Source of the DNA: Planoprotostelium fungivorum
Lineage: Eukaryota; Evosea; Variosea; Cavosteliida; Cavosteliaceae
Direction of reading: 5' to 3'
Length of the DNA: 64,000 nt
NCBI GenBank assembly: GCA_003024175.1
Contig: MDYQ01000087.1
Location: 1-64,000 of the forward strand
Both the position numbers and the translations under genes were made by a program. This document shows, piece by piece, positions 10,311 to 21,019 of this stretch. Position 1 is the first letter of the stretch; each line of letters begins with the position of its first letter. The notes beneath the pieces were generated by a model. That model had not been told where the DNA came from. It was given only the letters and a program-made list of their open reading frames with translations, and searched no databases.

Positions 10311-13300
10311 ATGAGGCAGACCCTATATGTGGCTCTGCTTATACCCTGTCTGGCTGCATCTGTGTCTTCTTACTGGTACGAGAATGTCCTACACAATGGT
10401 ATTTCGCCGTTCATGCCAAACACCTCCGCCTACACCATTTTTCGTAGCGTATTGGACTACGGGGCTGATCCAACAGGGACCAGTGATTCATATAACGCCT
10501 TTAATAATGCCGTTCGGGGTGAGTGCACGATGGGTTCGTCGCTGATACAGTACAGCGGGTAATGGGACATACACACGAGCTTCGAGTGGATATTCGAATA
10601 ATTTAGGGAGCACATATACCCCAGGATATAATTACTTGGGTGCTTCCATGCAAACCGCCATCATCTACATCCCTGGAGGAACGTACCTGATCGGTAACGG
10701 TCTACAACTGTTTGTCAACACCATCATCATAGGAGATCCAACAAATCCTCCCACACTCAAACTCACCAGTGGATTCAATACAGGATGGCTTTTCTATGGA
10801 AAGGATCTTTCTTACAACTCACCCGCCGCCTTATTCATGCAGATCAAGAACATTCGCATCGACTCTACACCAGTCAGTCCTGGTACCCTGACGAAGTTAA
10901 TTGACTGGTCGGTGGGTGTTGGATGTTACATCAGTAACGTCAACTTTACCATGCCAAGAGGTTCATCCAGCCATTATGCCATCGTAAGCATCTATCCTCT
11001 TTTTATCCTTCTTATTGGTGCCAGGCAATTCCATACGGTCTCAGCAGTCTCATCTTGTCTAACATCAACATCATCGGAGGTAATTATTCACATCACCCGT
11101 AGATCGCCGTGTGATTGACGCAGGAAATACCGGAATTTTATTAGACGCGGCACAGCAATTACAAATGAAATCCATCTCTTTCAATGGAACGGGTGTTGGC
11201 ATCACCATCAAACAATGCTTCAATTGCCTCTTCACCGACATGTCCTTCTATAACGTGGCCGTGGGTGTGGACATGACCTCCAGCACGACCAGTGCATCTC
11301 CCAACGGTGACATCGGGGCCCTCACTCTCATGGACACCACCGCCAACTCCGTGGGCACTCTCGTCAAGACAGTCTCTCCCAGCAAGGGAGGGGATCACAC
11401 TCTCATCCTTCAGAACGTACAGGGCTACAACGTCACGAACATGGTCGACATCAACAGTGGAGCCATTCTCGTCAACGGCACAAACTTCACCACCAACGCC
11501 TGGGTCTACGGATACACGTACACCCTGGGTTCTAACGGCTCGTCCACGATCGGTACGTATCCGATCAGCAGAGATCCCTCTCTACTCAACTCCGTCGGAG
11601 AGTACGTTACGCTTCCTTGTCCCACCTTTGTCGGTCTACAGGTGATCCCATCCTTCTGAATTTCGCTGAAATCTCCAGGCGATCAACGTCAAGAACGTCA
11701 CTGGGTACCCGGTGGCGGGAAATGGATACACGGATGACACGATCAACCTGCAGTACATCATCTCCAATTACATCAATTACGTACTCTACTTCCCCGCCGG
11801 TACGTACCGTGTGACCCAGACTCTCTTCTTCCCGCCCAATTCACGAATTCACGGAGAAGGATGGTCCACTCTCTCGGCTTGGGGGCCACTCTTCAATAAC
11901 GCATCTGCACCTGTACCCTTAGCCCTCGTGGGTAACCCTGGAGACGTCGGCGTCGCACAATTTGTCGACATGCAATTCACCGTGGGTCAGCCTCTTCCAG
12001 GCTGCATCCTGATGAGAGTCAATATGGCGGGAAATAATCCGGGGGACGTGGGGGTGAGGAAGGAGGGTCGATGGAGGGACTGATGGTATCCAGCTGTGGA
12101 ACACTTACTTTCGTGTGGGGGGTATCGCAGGTTCCTGGGTCCTGACCAACTGCACGAACAACTGTCAGTCTGCTTACCTCTCACTTCACCTGACCAACAC
12201 ATCCTCCTCTTATCTGGAGAACGTCCTCGGTATCGCCGCTGATCGTGACATCGATTATGCCATGTTCAAGCAGAACGTATCCGCAGCCAGAGGAATTTTG
12301 ATCGAATCTCGACTGCCGACTTGGCTGCACGGTACCTCCTTCCAGCATCACGCTCTGTATCAGTACAACTTCAGGAACGTCAATTCGCTCTTCGTAGGAC
12401 TGCACCACACAGAAGGGTCCATCTTTCAAGGACAGGGGGCACCCTCCAACCTGATGGCTCCCTCTGGGTGGACCATCAACCCCAACTTGGGTGACCCCGA
12501 TTTCTCGAATTGTCCCGTCAACTCGACGGGGTGCAGGATGGCGTGGCACATGTACATCAATCGTGTCAGTGGAGCCTACCTGTACGGTACCTCTCTCAAC
12601 TCTGTCACGAACAACGGGGTTGCCTGTTTGGATAACACGTGCCAGCAGAACGCAGCCTTCGTCGGTGACAGCCGTGGTATCGTGTGGATGGGGATCAACA
12701 CACACTACGCCCAGAACATGATCTCGTTCAACTCGGGTAACCCCCTCACGTCGGCCAACAACACCGGACCATTCGGAGGGCTGATCGGTCTCTATCTCCA
12801 CAACGTTGGTCCCATCACCCTCTACGTACAGCCATCGAATCTGTCACTCGGTGAGATATCACGACACCCTCTGACTCATTGGGAGCAGCTCTGAGCATGG
12901 CCTCTCAAGTCTCTGTGGGGGCTACCCTCATCTTCACCAGCAACAGCGTCTACAATACGCCGAGTTCGATCTCCACGAGTAGTGGCATCTATCTCAACAT
13001 GATATCCACCGTAGGAGCCGTTCTAACGAGCAACATCCTCGTGAACGCCAACAGTACCTTCAATGGAATGACCTTCAGTAACTCCACCATCACCTTTGCC
13101 ACTTCCAGTCCACCTTCCTTCTCCGGATGTAACTTTTACGCATCCAACGTCACGGTCTTGAGCAATCTGGGATTGACGGTGACTTACTCCAATAGACATC
13201 TCTATGCATCGTCATCCTCTCCTATACGTATCGTCTCCTTCCATAAGCATCCTCTCCTTCTATACGCACCGTCTGATGGTCTCAGATCAATAATTGTAAC

Positions 13301-14859
13301 TTTGTGGGGGCGTCAGGTGTCCAATCCACAGCCATTTTGTATAGTGGAGGAGGATCTGTGAGCGTATTTGGGTCTACCTTCTCCAACTACAATTCTATGT
13401 ACGGCGCCATCTACGCATCACAACCCATCAGCCTCTATTCCACAAATTTCACCGGAAATTCAGGACCGAACGGTGCAGCTCTCTACCTCGATCTGGGTGA
13501 GATGAGAGATCATGATGAGAGATCACTGATGAGAGATCACTGAGAGAGATCATAATGAGAGATCACTGATGAGTGTAGGATCGTCAGCAGTCATCAACAA
13601 CTGCGTGTTCACGAATAACGTAGCTTTGGTGAATGGCGGGGCGATCTACAACGCAGCCAGCTCTCTCACGATCACTGGCAGCTCCTTCTATTCTAATTCT
13701 GCTCTAAGAGGAGGCGCCCTGTACCTCTCACCATCCCAGCCCAGTGAGAGGATTGACATGAAATCTGAATGACCATCCACAGATCAAACAGTGACCCTGA
13801 CGGGGTCCTATTTTGAGAGAAATTACGCATCTCAGGGAGGGGTGTTGTTTACTCCTGCATCCAACACTATACTATTCACATCCTCTCAATTTGTGGCCTG
13901 TTACTCCACCACAGATGGTGAGATGTCGTTGTGTTCTCCAGACTGACTACGGTAGGTGGTGTCATCTACAACTCTGGTTCTTTCACTGGAATCAATAATT
14001 CGAGTTCTCTGAACACGTATGCCTTGGGAGATGGAGGGTTCATCAGGGTCAGTCGTCGTAGATTTCTCTTGTGATATCTTCATTTGGGCTGATGGAATTA
14101 GGTGGTCAGCGGTGGAGTTTTGATGATGTCTTATTCCAACGTCACCAATGCGAATGCCCAGAATGGTGGAGCCATCCGAGCAGATGGAGGGACGAATCTA
14201 TCCCTCCTTGGTCTCACGCTGTCTGGATGTGTCGCCAATCAGGGAGGGGCCATACACAGCAAAGGCTTGATGACCTTTCGTTCAACAACCCTCTACAACA
14301 ATTCTGCCCTTTTGGGAGGTACGCTCGTGCTCCACATTCTCCTCTCTCTGATGAATTCCTCAGGTGGTTTGTACCTCGATGTACTCGGCACAGCTTATGT
14401 ATCGAGGGGAATTTTTCAAAATAACAACTGCACCACGGCTGGTTGTGCAGTCTACGTAGCAGGATCATTGGTGTTAGCCCAATCTGTGATGGTCAACAAT
14501 AACGGAAAGACGGGTAGCTGTCTTACAATGAACCACGTTCTGATTCCATCAGGTTCGGCAGTGATGCTAGCTGGAGGGCGAGTGATTGCACAGAATTCGA
14601 CCATCTCTTACAACCAAGCTACTGTGGGAGGTGTTGTACAAGTGAGGCATCGTATACGAAAGAGGTCTCATCACCGTCACAGATAGACAACGGACATTTC
14701 ATAATATCTGGAGGAATGCTCTTCAATAACACCGGCGTGTCACCCATCTACAGTGGAGTTTTTGGAATCGACTCCGGGACAGCAACTATATCCAACTGCG
14801 GATTTACGTACATCACAGGGAGATCAGATTCAAACGTCAACAATCTCCTACTTCCTTGA
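10311..14859 (+). CDS. Secreted GH55-type beta-1,3-glucanase continuing into Pmp-like beta-helix repeats
   Basis: The start ATG gives a signal peptide (MRQTLYVALLIPCLAASVSS), followed by YWYENVLHNG and FRSVLDYGADPTG, the opening of GH55 (twin beta-helix exo/endo-beta-1,3-glucanase). The first helix half runs to about 11600. The second half starts with NGYTDDTINLQYII and IYIPGGTYL/LYFPAGTYR pairs and contains PGDVGLWNTYFRVGG. Instead of stopping, the frame passes through a 38-nt intron (12851-12888, phase 1 on both sides) into a third region of GGAI and FxxN repeats (FTNNVALVNGGAIY, VANQGGAIHSKG) typical of Chlamydia polymorphic-membrane-protein beta-helices. The stop is at 14857-14859. Introns seen: 10519-10555, 10984-11024, 11080-11123, about 11606-11678, 12054-12093, 12851-12888, 13179-13285, 13497-13578, 13744-13782, 13918-13955, 14048-14101, 14319-14363, 14514-14552 and 14642-14682. 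It likely hydrolyses laminarin or fungal wall glucan outside the cell or in a food vacuole. There is no C-terminal membrane segment. Two adjacent genes remain possible. Confidence 0.8.
13497..13578 (+). repeat. Intronic GAGAGATCA-type tandem repeat
   Basis: The intron between two beta-helix exons is almost entirely a degenerate repeat of about 18-20 bp built from GATGAGAGATCACT and GAGAGATCATAAT units. Related GATC/ATGATC-rich filler occurs in other long introns of this window. Confidence 0.75.
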
Positions 14860-14879
14860 GATAAAGTGTTTGGGTTGAT

Positions 14880-17800
14880 TTATATTTCCACAACCCCGTA
14901 CGCGTCTCGGTTGATGTAAGATGCGATGATGGACGCAGAAGATGTATCTTCCTCTTCTCCTTTGTTGTGGAGCCTCGTTCCCACAACCCTCATGGATATC
15001 CTGCTCTGTGCCTTCTTCTCGGTGCTTTTGTTTGTCAACAACAGCGAGAATACGATGACTTTACCATGATCTGACAATAGTGCTCCATTCATCTGGTGCA
15101 ACGTTCTTGATCTCATCGTCCACCTGACAACATTAGGAACAGTTTCATCTGAAGCAAATACCTTTCTGTGGCTCATCACTTCGTCAAGGATGACACCGTA
15201 GGAGTATCTGTTGAATGTCAGCTTCGACGCTACGAAAGAATGTCATCTCACATGTCCCCTTCTTTTGTCAGCTGATTGTTCTTCATCACCTCAGCCGCCT
15301 GAATCGATATTCAGGTTCGAGAAGGAAGGAGGACGAGCTCACCATGTACTTCTTCATGTATTCCGGTGTATCGTGCACTGATTCAGCTCCAAAAGCTGAT
15401 AATTTGACGGAGGAAACAGAAGAGACATAGACCTTGTGGGGGCACAGTCTACCGTGAACAATGTTGTTCTCGTGCAGATAAATCATCGCAGACGCGATCT
15501 GCTTCATCCTATCCTCGTCATTCTCACACTCTTCACCAAGATGATGTGATACTTACATGTTTTGTATCTGGTCGTTGTGGAATTTGTTCCCCTGACTCAG
15601 AACCTTTCTTCGTTAATGAGATGTCAATAGTGCCATCTCACATGACGAAGAGTTCTCTGCTCCATGTAGTTGATCACCAGACACGTGAGGGATCCCTCCG
15701 TGTACATCCCCAAGTACATCAGTATGTTCGGGTGGTGGATGTTCTGCCTCCCTTCACTCTCTCTCCACTCGACATCTCTCACCTTCAATCTTCCTCCCTC
15801 TTCGACCAGTTCCTTCACCTTCTCCTTGTCTTTCGCCTTCTTCACGGCCACGTCTGTCGTTCCCGATTTCTTTCCCAGGTACACCACCGTCTTTCTACCC
15901 CTACCGATCTCGTGCTTCGTCTCCACATCCTACTCATCGTCATCTGCAATCTCTACCACCGACCTCACGTTCAGTACGTCCAATCTGAACTCGGATGAGG
16001 TCTCTCGCTTCTTTCTCCTCGCCATGAAGACAGCGACGAGGATCCCCACTGGATGACGTCATCACACGTCACGTGACCCTCACTCACCCAACAGGATGGG
16101 CACCACACCCGCCACAGCGATGAGGTACATCTTGTTGAATCCTCCACTGTCTGTGGGAGCTTGAGGAACATCTCCGGTGACAACGATGGTGTTCCCCGAT
16201 GGATCCTGGGTGGTGGCTACAATTCGTGGCCTTCCCAGGGTGAAGTTAGTGAGATGGTTGCACAGACACGTCACGTTGTCGTATCCCAATTGGGTGTCAC
16301 ACCCTTCGTTGCTCCACGAGGAAGTCACTTGGACCCAGAATAGACACTGGACATCTGTTTTCTCTCAGTCTCTTCCCTCTGTAGAATGTCACCTGCAGTC
16401 ACATTCTCCTCTGAAGAGAAGGGAATGACAATTCGGATGGGTGTGGTGGCATTCATTACGTTCGCGTACGTATCGTTGACGTACAGACTCAGCCCGACCA
16501 GTCCACCGATTCTATTGCGTCGTCAGTCGTGATGTCGCGTGCGATATCTTCTCACGTCGACCATTTGTCGACCACGGGAAACGGGTTATTGGGTATAGTG
16601 CTGAGTATGACGGTCACTCTCGTGTTGTTTCTTCCGTCAGCCAGGCTGCTGATGATCGAAGAGGGAAGCACAAAGCTCGTTCCATTCTTTCCACCGATGT
16701 CTCCCGAGAAATCACTCGCGTTCTACGAGAATGAGAATCTTCCGTCTCTTCTCCTTCCCACCTGATGCACCACCGCGGCGAAGATGGAGATGTTCTGTGC
16801 CTGAATCGAAAAGGTGTCCGATTGGGCCAGACCTTGGGAGGTGATGTTCTCGATGGTTGAAAACAGATTGGAGACGGAGGTGGAGTTGATGGAGTCCAGA
16901 GGGCTGGTGTAACGAAAGGAAGGACTATTGAAGCTGGGATATCCGGTCCAGATCAGGGACACGTGCATCAGAGAGGAGGGTATGAAGATGGGAACGAGGA
17001 AGGTACGGTTGAATTGTGCTCCGCTGAGTTGCACAGTGACGGTGAGGGTCGAATTCACATAGAGACACAACACGGCTGAAGAACCTGCGTTTGTACCTGA
17101 TGTGACGATCAGACCGCACCAGAGGAGAGGTATGGATCTCACCATCGACACGGATGAACTGGCCCTCGACGGTGATGTTGAAGGTGGGAGTTGGGTAAGA
17201 GAAATAGATTTGAACCGCCGTGTTATCGTTGTCTGAAAGAATGAGACTCAGATTGAGCCCGTTACCGGGAGGTATGGTGACGACGGTCGCATTAGATGTC
17301 GCAGACTGAATGGAGATGCTGCTGTCTCGGAATGTGGCCGATTGGATGGGGTTGTAGTAATCGCCCAACAAGATGATATCGCCACCGTCCGTGGTCAGCT
17401 GGGGTGCCTCGATGGAGGTGATGGTGGAACTCTTCCACCAGACAATGTTCTTAGCTTGGTTGTATTCTATGATGCGACCATCATTGTCGAGAGTGAGGTT
17501 GTATGAAGTGGAATCGAGAGTTCCCCCTTTCGCCCAAATGACTGATGATTTGGAATCATAGATAACAAGGTTTCCGTCTGCAATATACAATCAAAGAGGA
17601 TCAAAAGATGAGACCAGTCACCATTCTGGCACACAAAGCGGCGATATGAATCGGCAGCTGTAGCCGTATCGATGGCTTTCCATCTCCATATAGATGGTTC
17701 CAGATAATGTGTCACCTGTGCCACACTGTCGTTGGAAAACTAAGATGGTTGAGATCCGATCCATCGAATGGTAACTCACGCTCAACTTCCATTGACCGTT

Positions 17801-17971
17801 GGGTGAAACCAGAGGGATGCTATCGGCTGTGTTTACTTGATCTGAGGACGAGCCTTGCACTTGATTATAGATGGCTGTGTACCCCGAAAAAAAGGGGCTT
17901 GTATTATTTACGCTCGGGTTGTCAAAAGCCGCTACAAAGAGGATCAACGATGAGAGCAGGAAGAAGTTCAT
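14880..17971 (-). CDS. Receptor-like pseudokinase: signal peptide, B-lectin, TIG-like, GAIN/GPS, TM, TKL pseudokinase
   Basis: The gene reads from ATG 17971 (signal peptide MNFFLLSSLILFVAAF) to TAA 14880-14882. A bulb-lectin (mannose-binding) domain follows, with GQWKLSFSND and CQNDGNLVIYDSKSSVIWA. Next is a TIG-like start (APQLTTDGGDIILLGDYY). A GAIN-type region follows with Ser/Asn-rich beta strands, then a GPS at about 16240-16320: WSNEGCD, VTCLCNHLTNF. The HL/T cleavage tripeptide is present. One TM helix (MYLIAVAGVVPILLVGILVA) is followed by RRKKR. The kinase has G-loop GRGRKTVVYLG and VAVKK, but HRDLxxxN is HGRLCPHK (about 15445-15456) and DFG is AFG. Subdomain IX (RYSYGVILDE) and the C-terminal RISMRVV helix are present, so the fold is complete but catalytically degenerate. 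Introns are 38-50 nt; one of 39 nt (GTGAGG..TAG) follows the TM segment. It probably acts as a self-cleaving adhesion receptor signalling through binding. Confidence 0.8.
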
Positions 17972-18221
17972 CCCTTTCTGTGCCTGGAGGAGTGTTTTTT
18001 GATACAAGATGAACAATTCCACAGGACGTTGGCCCGCAGTCTGGCACGATGCCACCAAAATTGCCCCGACAACATTGTCGCTCTGTCTCTCGTCGGGTGA
18101 ACTTCTCTCAGCTGTATAGATGAGCTGCGAATCGAATCAAGAGGATGGAATGTGCTGTATATGGAGGATTCTGCAATGTGAACGCTCCCGCTGTGAAGAC
18201 CACATCCGACAATTGTCAGTT

Positions 18222-18264
18222 CCACATTTCATTCAACGATCGGCTTTCGTTGAATGAAATGTGG
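18222..18264. promoter_or_regulatory. Perfect 18-bp inverted repeat with 7-nt loop, 14 nt upstream of the D123 start
   Basis: CCACATTTCATTCAACGA (18222-18239) and its exact reverse complement (18247-18264) flank the loop TCGGCTT. It lies in the 307-bp divergent promoter between the pseudokinase receptor (start 17971) and the D123-family gene (start 18279). It could be a dimeric factor site for both promoters or a hairpin in the 5' leader of the D123-family mRNA. An 18-bp perfect match is very unlikely by chance at this spacing. Confidence 0.85.
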
Positions 18265-18278
18265 GATGATGATCTTCA

Positions 18279-19289
18279 GTGGAAGAAAACGACATGAGCT
18301 CACTAGCTGAAGCCATCCGCTTAGAGAAAGAATTACAGAGGAGACTGCGGGCGGTCGATATTGAGTCTTGGTATCATTCCCTCGAAGAGCACACCTTTCA
18401 GAGCGCATTTGTGGAGCTGTCTATTGAAGAAGCAAAAGCCCTCCGCTCAGAGTATTGGAACAGAAAAGGCGGGAAGTCAGATTCAGCCCAACACACAACA
18501 ACGATCACAGGATTGAAAGAGAAGATCGAATCTGCAATCAGAACACTACCATCACAAGAGGTCTTCTGCAAATTGTCTTCACGAAGCCCAAAGGATTCCC
18601 TCTTTGCACGTCGGAAGGCATTCGCTCTAGTCTGCCAACAATTATCATCTCTCAAGGAAGAGGGCTACATCATCACGGCAAATGACATCTCAGCAACCAT
18701 TCTCTCGGCTACCATCCGCTCTCTGCTCTGCACCGATTCAGACCAAGTGATTGAGAATTTCGTCACCTCCGAACGTGTCTGTGAGGACGATCTACCACTC
18801 GCTTTAGACTTTGCCGCCAACTGGTCGCAACACATCATCATCCGTACATACACAACCATTCTACCCCATCAAGAATTCCGTGCCTTTGTCTTCGACAATG
18901 AGCTCACCGGTCTCTGTCAATACTACGACGGTGCGTTCTATCCACATTTGCTCGCCCGTCGAGATGATATCTCCCAACTCGCAAGACGATTCTTCCATTC
19001 CATCCGAGATCGCCTGCCGAAAGACCCCGCCGAGTACTCCATGGACCTTGCCATCGATCTCGAACGACAAAAGGTCACTCTCATCGAGCTCAATCCGTTC
19101 GGCCGGCCTGATGGACTGGGGACGGGGACAGTCTTATTCAACAACAGAGACGAGGGAGATCTCTCTGTTCTCTTTGGTCGTTTGCCCTTCCAGTGCCGTG
19201 TAGTCGAAGAGCCACCTTACAAAGATTTCACCGCGTTGAAGTTGAGGGGAGAGCTGAGAGATTGGCTGGAGGAGAATAGAATGATCTGA
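18279..19289 (+). CDS. D123/CDC123-family protein
   Basis: An uninterrupted 336-codon frame, unusual here for having no intron. The conserved core of the D123 family (an ATP-grasp relative) is visible: FCKLSSRSPKDS, LALDFAANWSQHIIIRTY, then EFRAFVFDNELTGLCQYYD, FFHSIRDRLP and the metal-site strand LIELNPFG. The length equals that of yeast and animal Cdc123, which helps assemble translation factor eIF2. The match is to the family as a whole, and the protein may be one of the divergent D123-like paralogues common in amoebae rather than Cdc123 itself. The start at 18279 gives MEENDMSSL; the next Met is five codons on. It is divergent from the pseudokinase receptor and tail-to-tail with TBL2, with 25 bp between stops. 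Confidence 0.8.
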   Translation: MEENDMSSLAEAIRLEKELQRRLRAVDIESWYHSLEEHTFQSAFVELSIEEAKALRSEYWNRKGGKSDSAQHTTTITGLKEKIESAIRTLPSQEVFCKLSSRSPKDSLFARRKAFALVCQQLSSLKEEGYIITANDISATILSATIRSLLCTDSDQVIENFVTSERVCEDDLPLALDFAANWSQHIIIRTYTTILPHQEFRAFVFDNELTGLCQYYDGAFYPHLLARRDDISQLARRFFHSIRDRLPKDPAEYSMDLAIDLERQKVTLIELNPFGRPDGLGTGTVLFNNRDEGDLSVLFGRLPFQCRVVEEPPYKDFTALKLRGELRDWLEENRMI

Positions 19290-19314
19290 GTTGTACGTCT
19301 CGTTGATTTATTCT

Positions 19315-20930
19315 TCACTTCTTCCCCTTCTTCTTTGTACCGGGATTGGGGTTGCTGAAGACTGTGATTCCTTGGTTGAAATAGACAAACAGCTGATCTT
19401 CGTTCCATTCCAATCCCAACGGTGTATCTGCATTCTATTACATACTATTCATACACGAATCCATGAACTCATCATCCCAACACTGATGGTGTAATGATGA
19501 TGATGAAGGGACTCACTGAGGAGGGTGACCGTATCGAGAGAATCCACGGTGTTGTTTCCTGGATTGTGACGGAAGAAGGTCAATAGATTCCCCTGCGTCG
19601 TCGCCACAGTTCGTGCGTCCTCGGACAACCCAACGTGATCGTAACCTCCTTCTTTCAGCCATTTGAATCTTTTATCTTCTCACCTTTCTCTCCCTGATGA
19701 GCAAAGATGATGTTGGGTGAATTGTTCTTCACTGAAAGAGAATGAGAAGAGAAAAAAGAATGAGAGGAAGAAGAGAAAGAGAATAATAGGATGAGACACA
19801 CCGTTGATGTTGTATACCTTCCAAGAATGATCTTTGGAGCAGGTGGCAATCTTTGTCGCATCGGCCGAAACGCTGATGGAGTGGATGGTGGAAGAGTGTC
19901 CGAACAGCTCCATGGTCTTCTTCACCTCCTTGAAGTTGCCTTCTTTGTCGTACAACACCTCCCACAACTACTCGAGTTCAGATCATCAGGACGTCAGACG
20001 ACATGATCGAAGTAGTAGAGTTACACAAATAGATCGAATCCAGAAGAAGGAGAATATACCTTCACTTCTGAGGACCAAGTGGCCACTGCGATGAATCGGC
20101 TATCTGGTGTGATCAAGAACCTTCATCGTCCATCAGTCTTCCCAAGAATGAATGACATCTCACTTGTTGTTCTTCACTGAGCTGGTGTCCACGGTGTGCA
20201 ACAAGGCACCCTTGATGGTCCAGACGTTGAATTTTGTATCGTCAGACATGGTCACCACAAACTTGGAGTTGGTGGAAGCGGCGATCTGCTTCACATCTCC
20301 CGCATGGCTCTTGTCCAGTGGAAATCTGTGTGCCTCTTGGTACTGCTTTCCTTTGTCGTCCTTCTGTTTCTCTCTTCAGATGGGATCGATCGGAGAGGAA
20401 GGTCTCACCTTTGGGAGGATTTTGAAGGCTACGACCTGTTCGGCTTCTTTCAGAACGACCAGCAGATGTCTGCTGTCGGCCGTGAAACAGATGGCGGTGG
20501 CATGATCATACGGAATCGGAATGTGAATGGACCTGATCCGGAGTGAGCCTATGCATTCCTCTGTATTCGAAAGAAGATCTCACTTGATGTCCGACTCTTT
20601 GAGGGTCTTGATCTCCCAGATCTTGATGGTTCTGTCCTCTGAGCTAGTGGCAGCGTATTTACCGTCCGAACTAACAGCATGCGATGTGACTGTACCCGTG
20701 TGTCCCTTGAAGGCACCCACTCGAAGTGGAGTATCCTCTTTTGTGATCTTCTTGTGTGGGACTTCCTTCTTTTCTTCCTTCTTCTTGTTCTCCTTCGCCT
20801 TAGGTGCTTCTTTCTTCACCGGTTCTATCGGTTTATCATCGTTGGATGTCGAATTCGCTCGATATGTGAAGAACGCCACAACCAATAAGGCGAGAGTGAC
20901 GATGATTCCAATGAGGACAGTGCTATCCAT
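19315..20930 (-). CDS. TBL2: TBL2-like WD40 protein with N-terminal membrane anchor
   Basis: The minus-strand gene starts at 20930 with a membrane helix (VLIGIIVTLALLVVAFF) and a Lys/Glu-rich linker. WD40 blades follow across several exons: FKGHTGTVTSHAVSSDGKY with SSEDRTIKIWE, then FLITPDSRFIAVATWSSEVKVY, and FGHSSTIHSISVSADATK with CSKDHSWKVYN. It ends near the stop at 19315-19317 with a basic tail (PGTKKKGKK). This order matches transducin beta-like 2, an ER membrane protein with cytosolic WD40 blades linked in animals to the PERK stress pathway. Short introns interrupt it at about 20580, 20410, 20150, 19980, 19800 and 19450. The stop lies 25 bp from that of the D123 gene, so the 3' UTRs must overlap. 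Confidence 0.8.
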
Positions 20931-21019
20931 TGTGTCTGACGTGGAACCTAAACGATCACAAACCTCAACCCCGTAAATTCAAATTTCCATTACAACCCGC
21001 CACTGATGTCCATTTATCT

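Noticed and set aside
12181-12801. Open 206-codon minus-strand frame
   Set aside because: It lies wholly opposite the conserved second half of the GH55 domain and reflects its codon bias.
10311-14859. Bacterial contamination suggested by GH55 and Pmp-like repeats
   Set aside because: The gene has many phase-matched GT-AG introns of the same length class as neighbouring eukaryotic genes.
18279-19289. Assigning the gene firmly as Cdc123, the eIF2 assembly factor
   Set aside because: Only family-level D123 motifs are clear; amoebae carry several D123-like paralogues.
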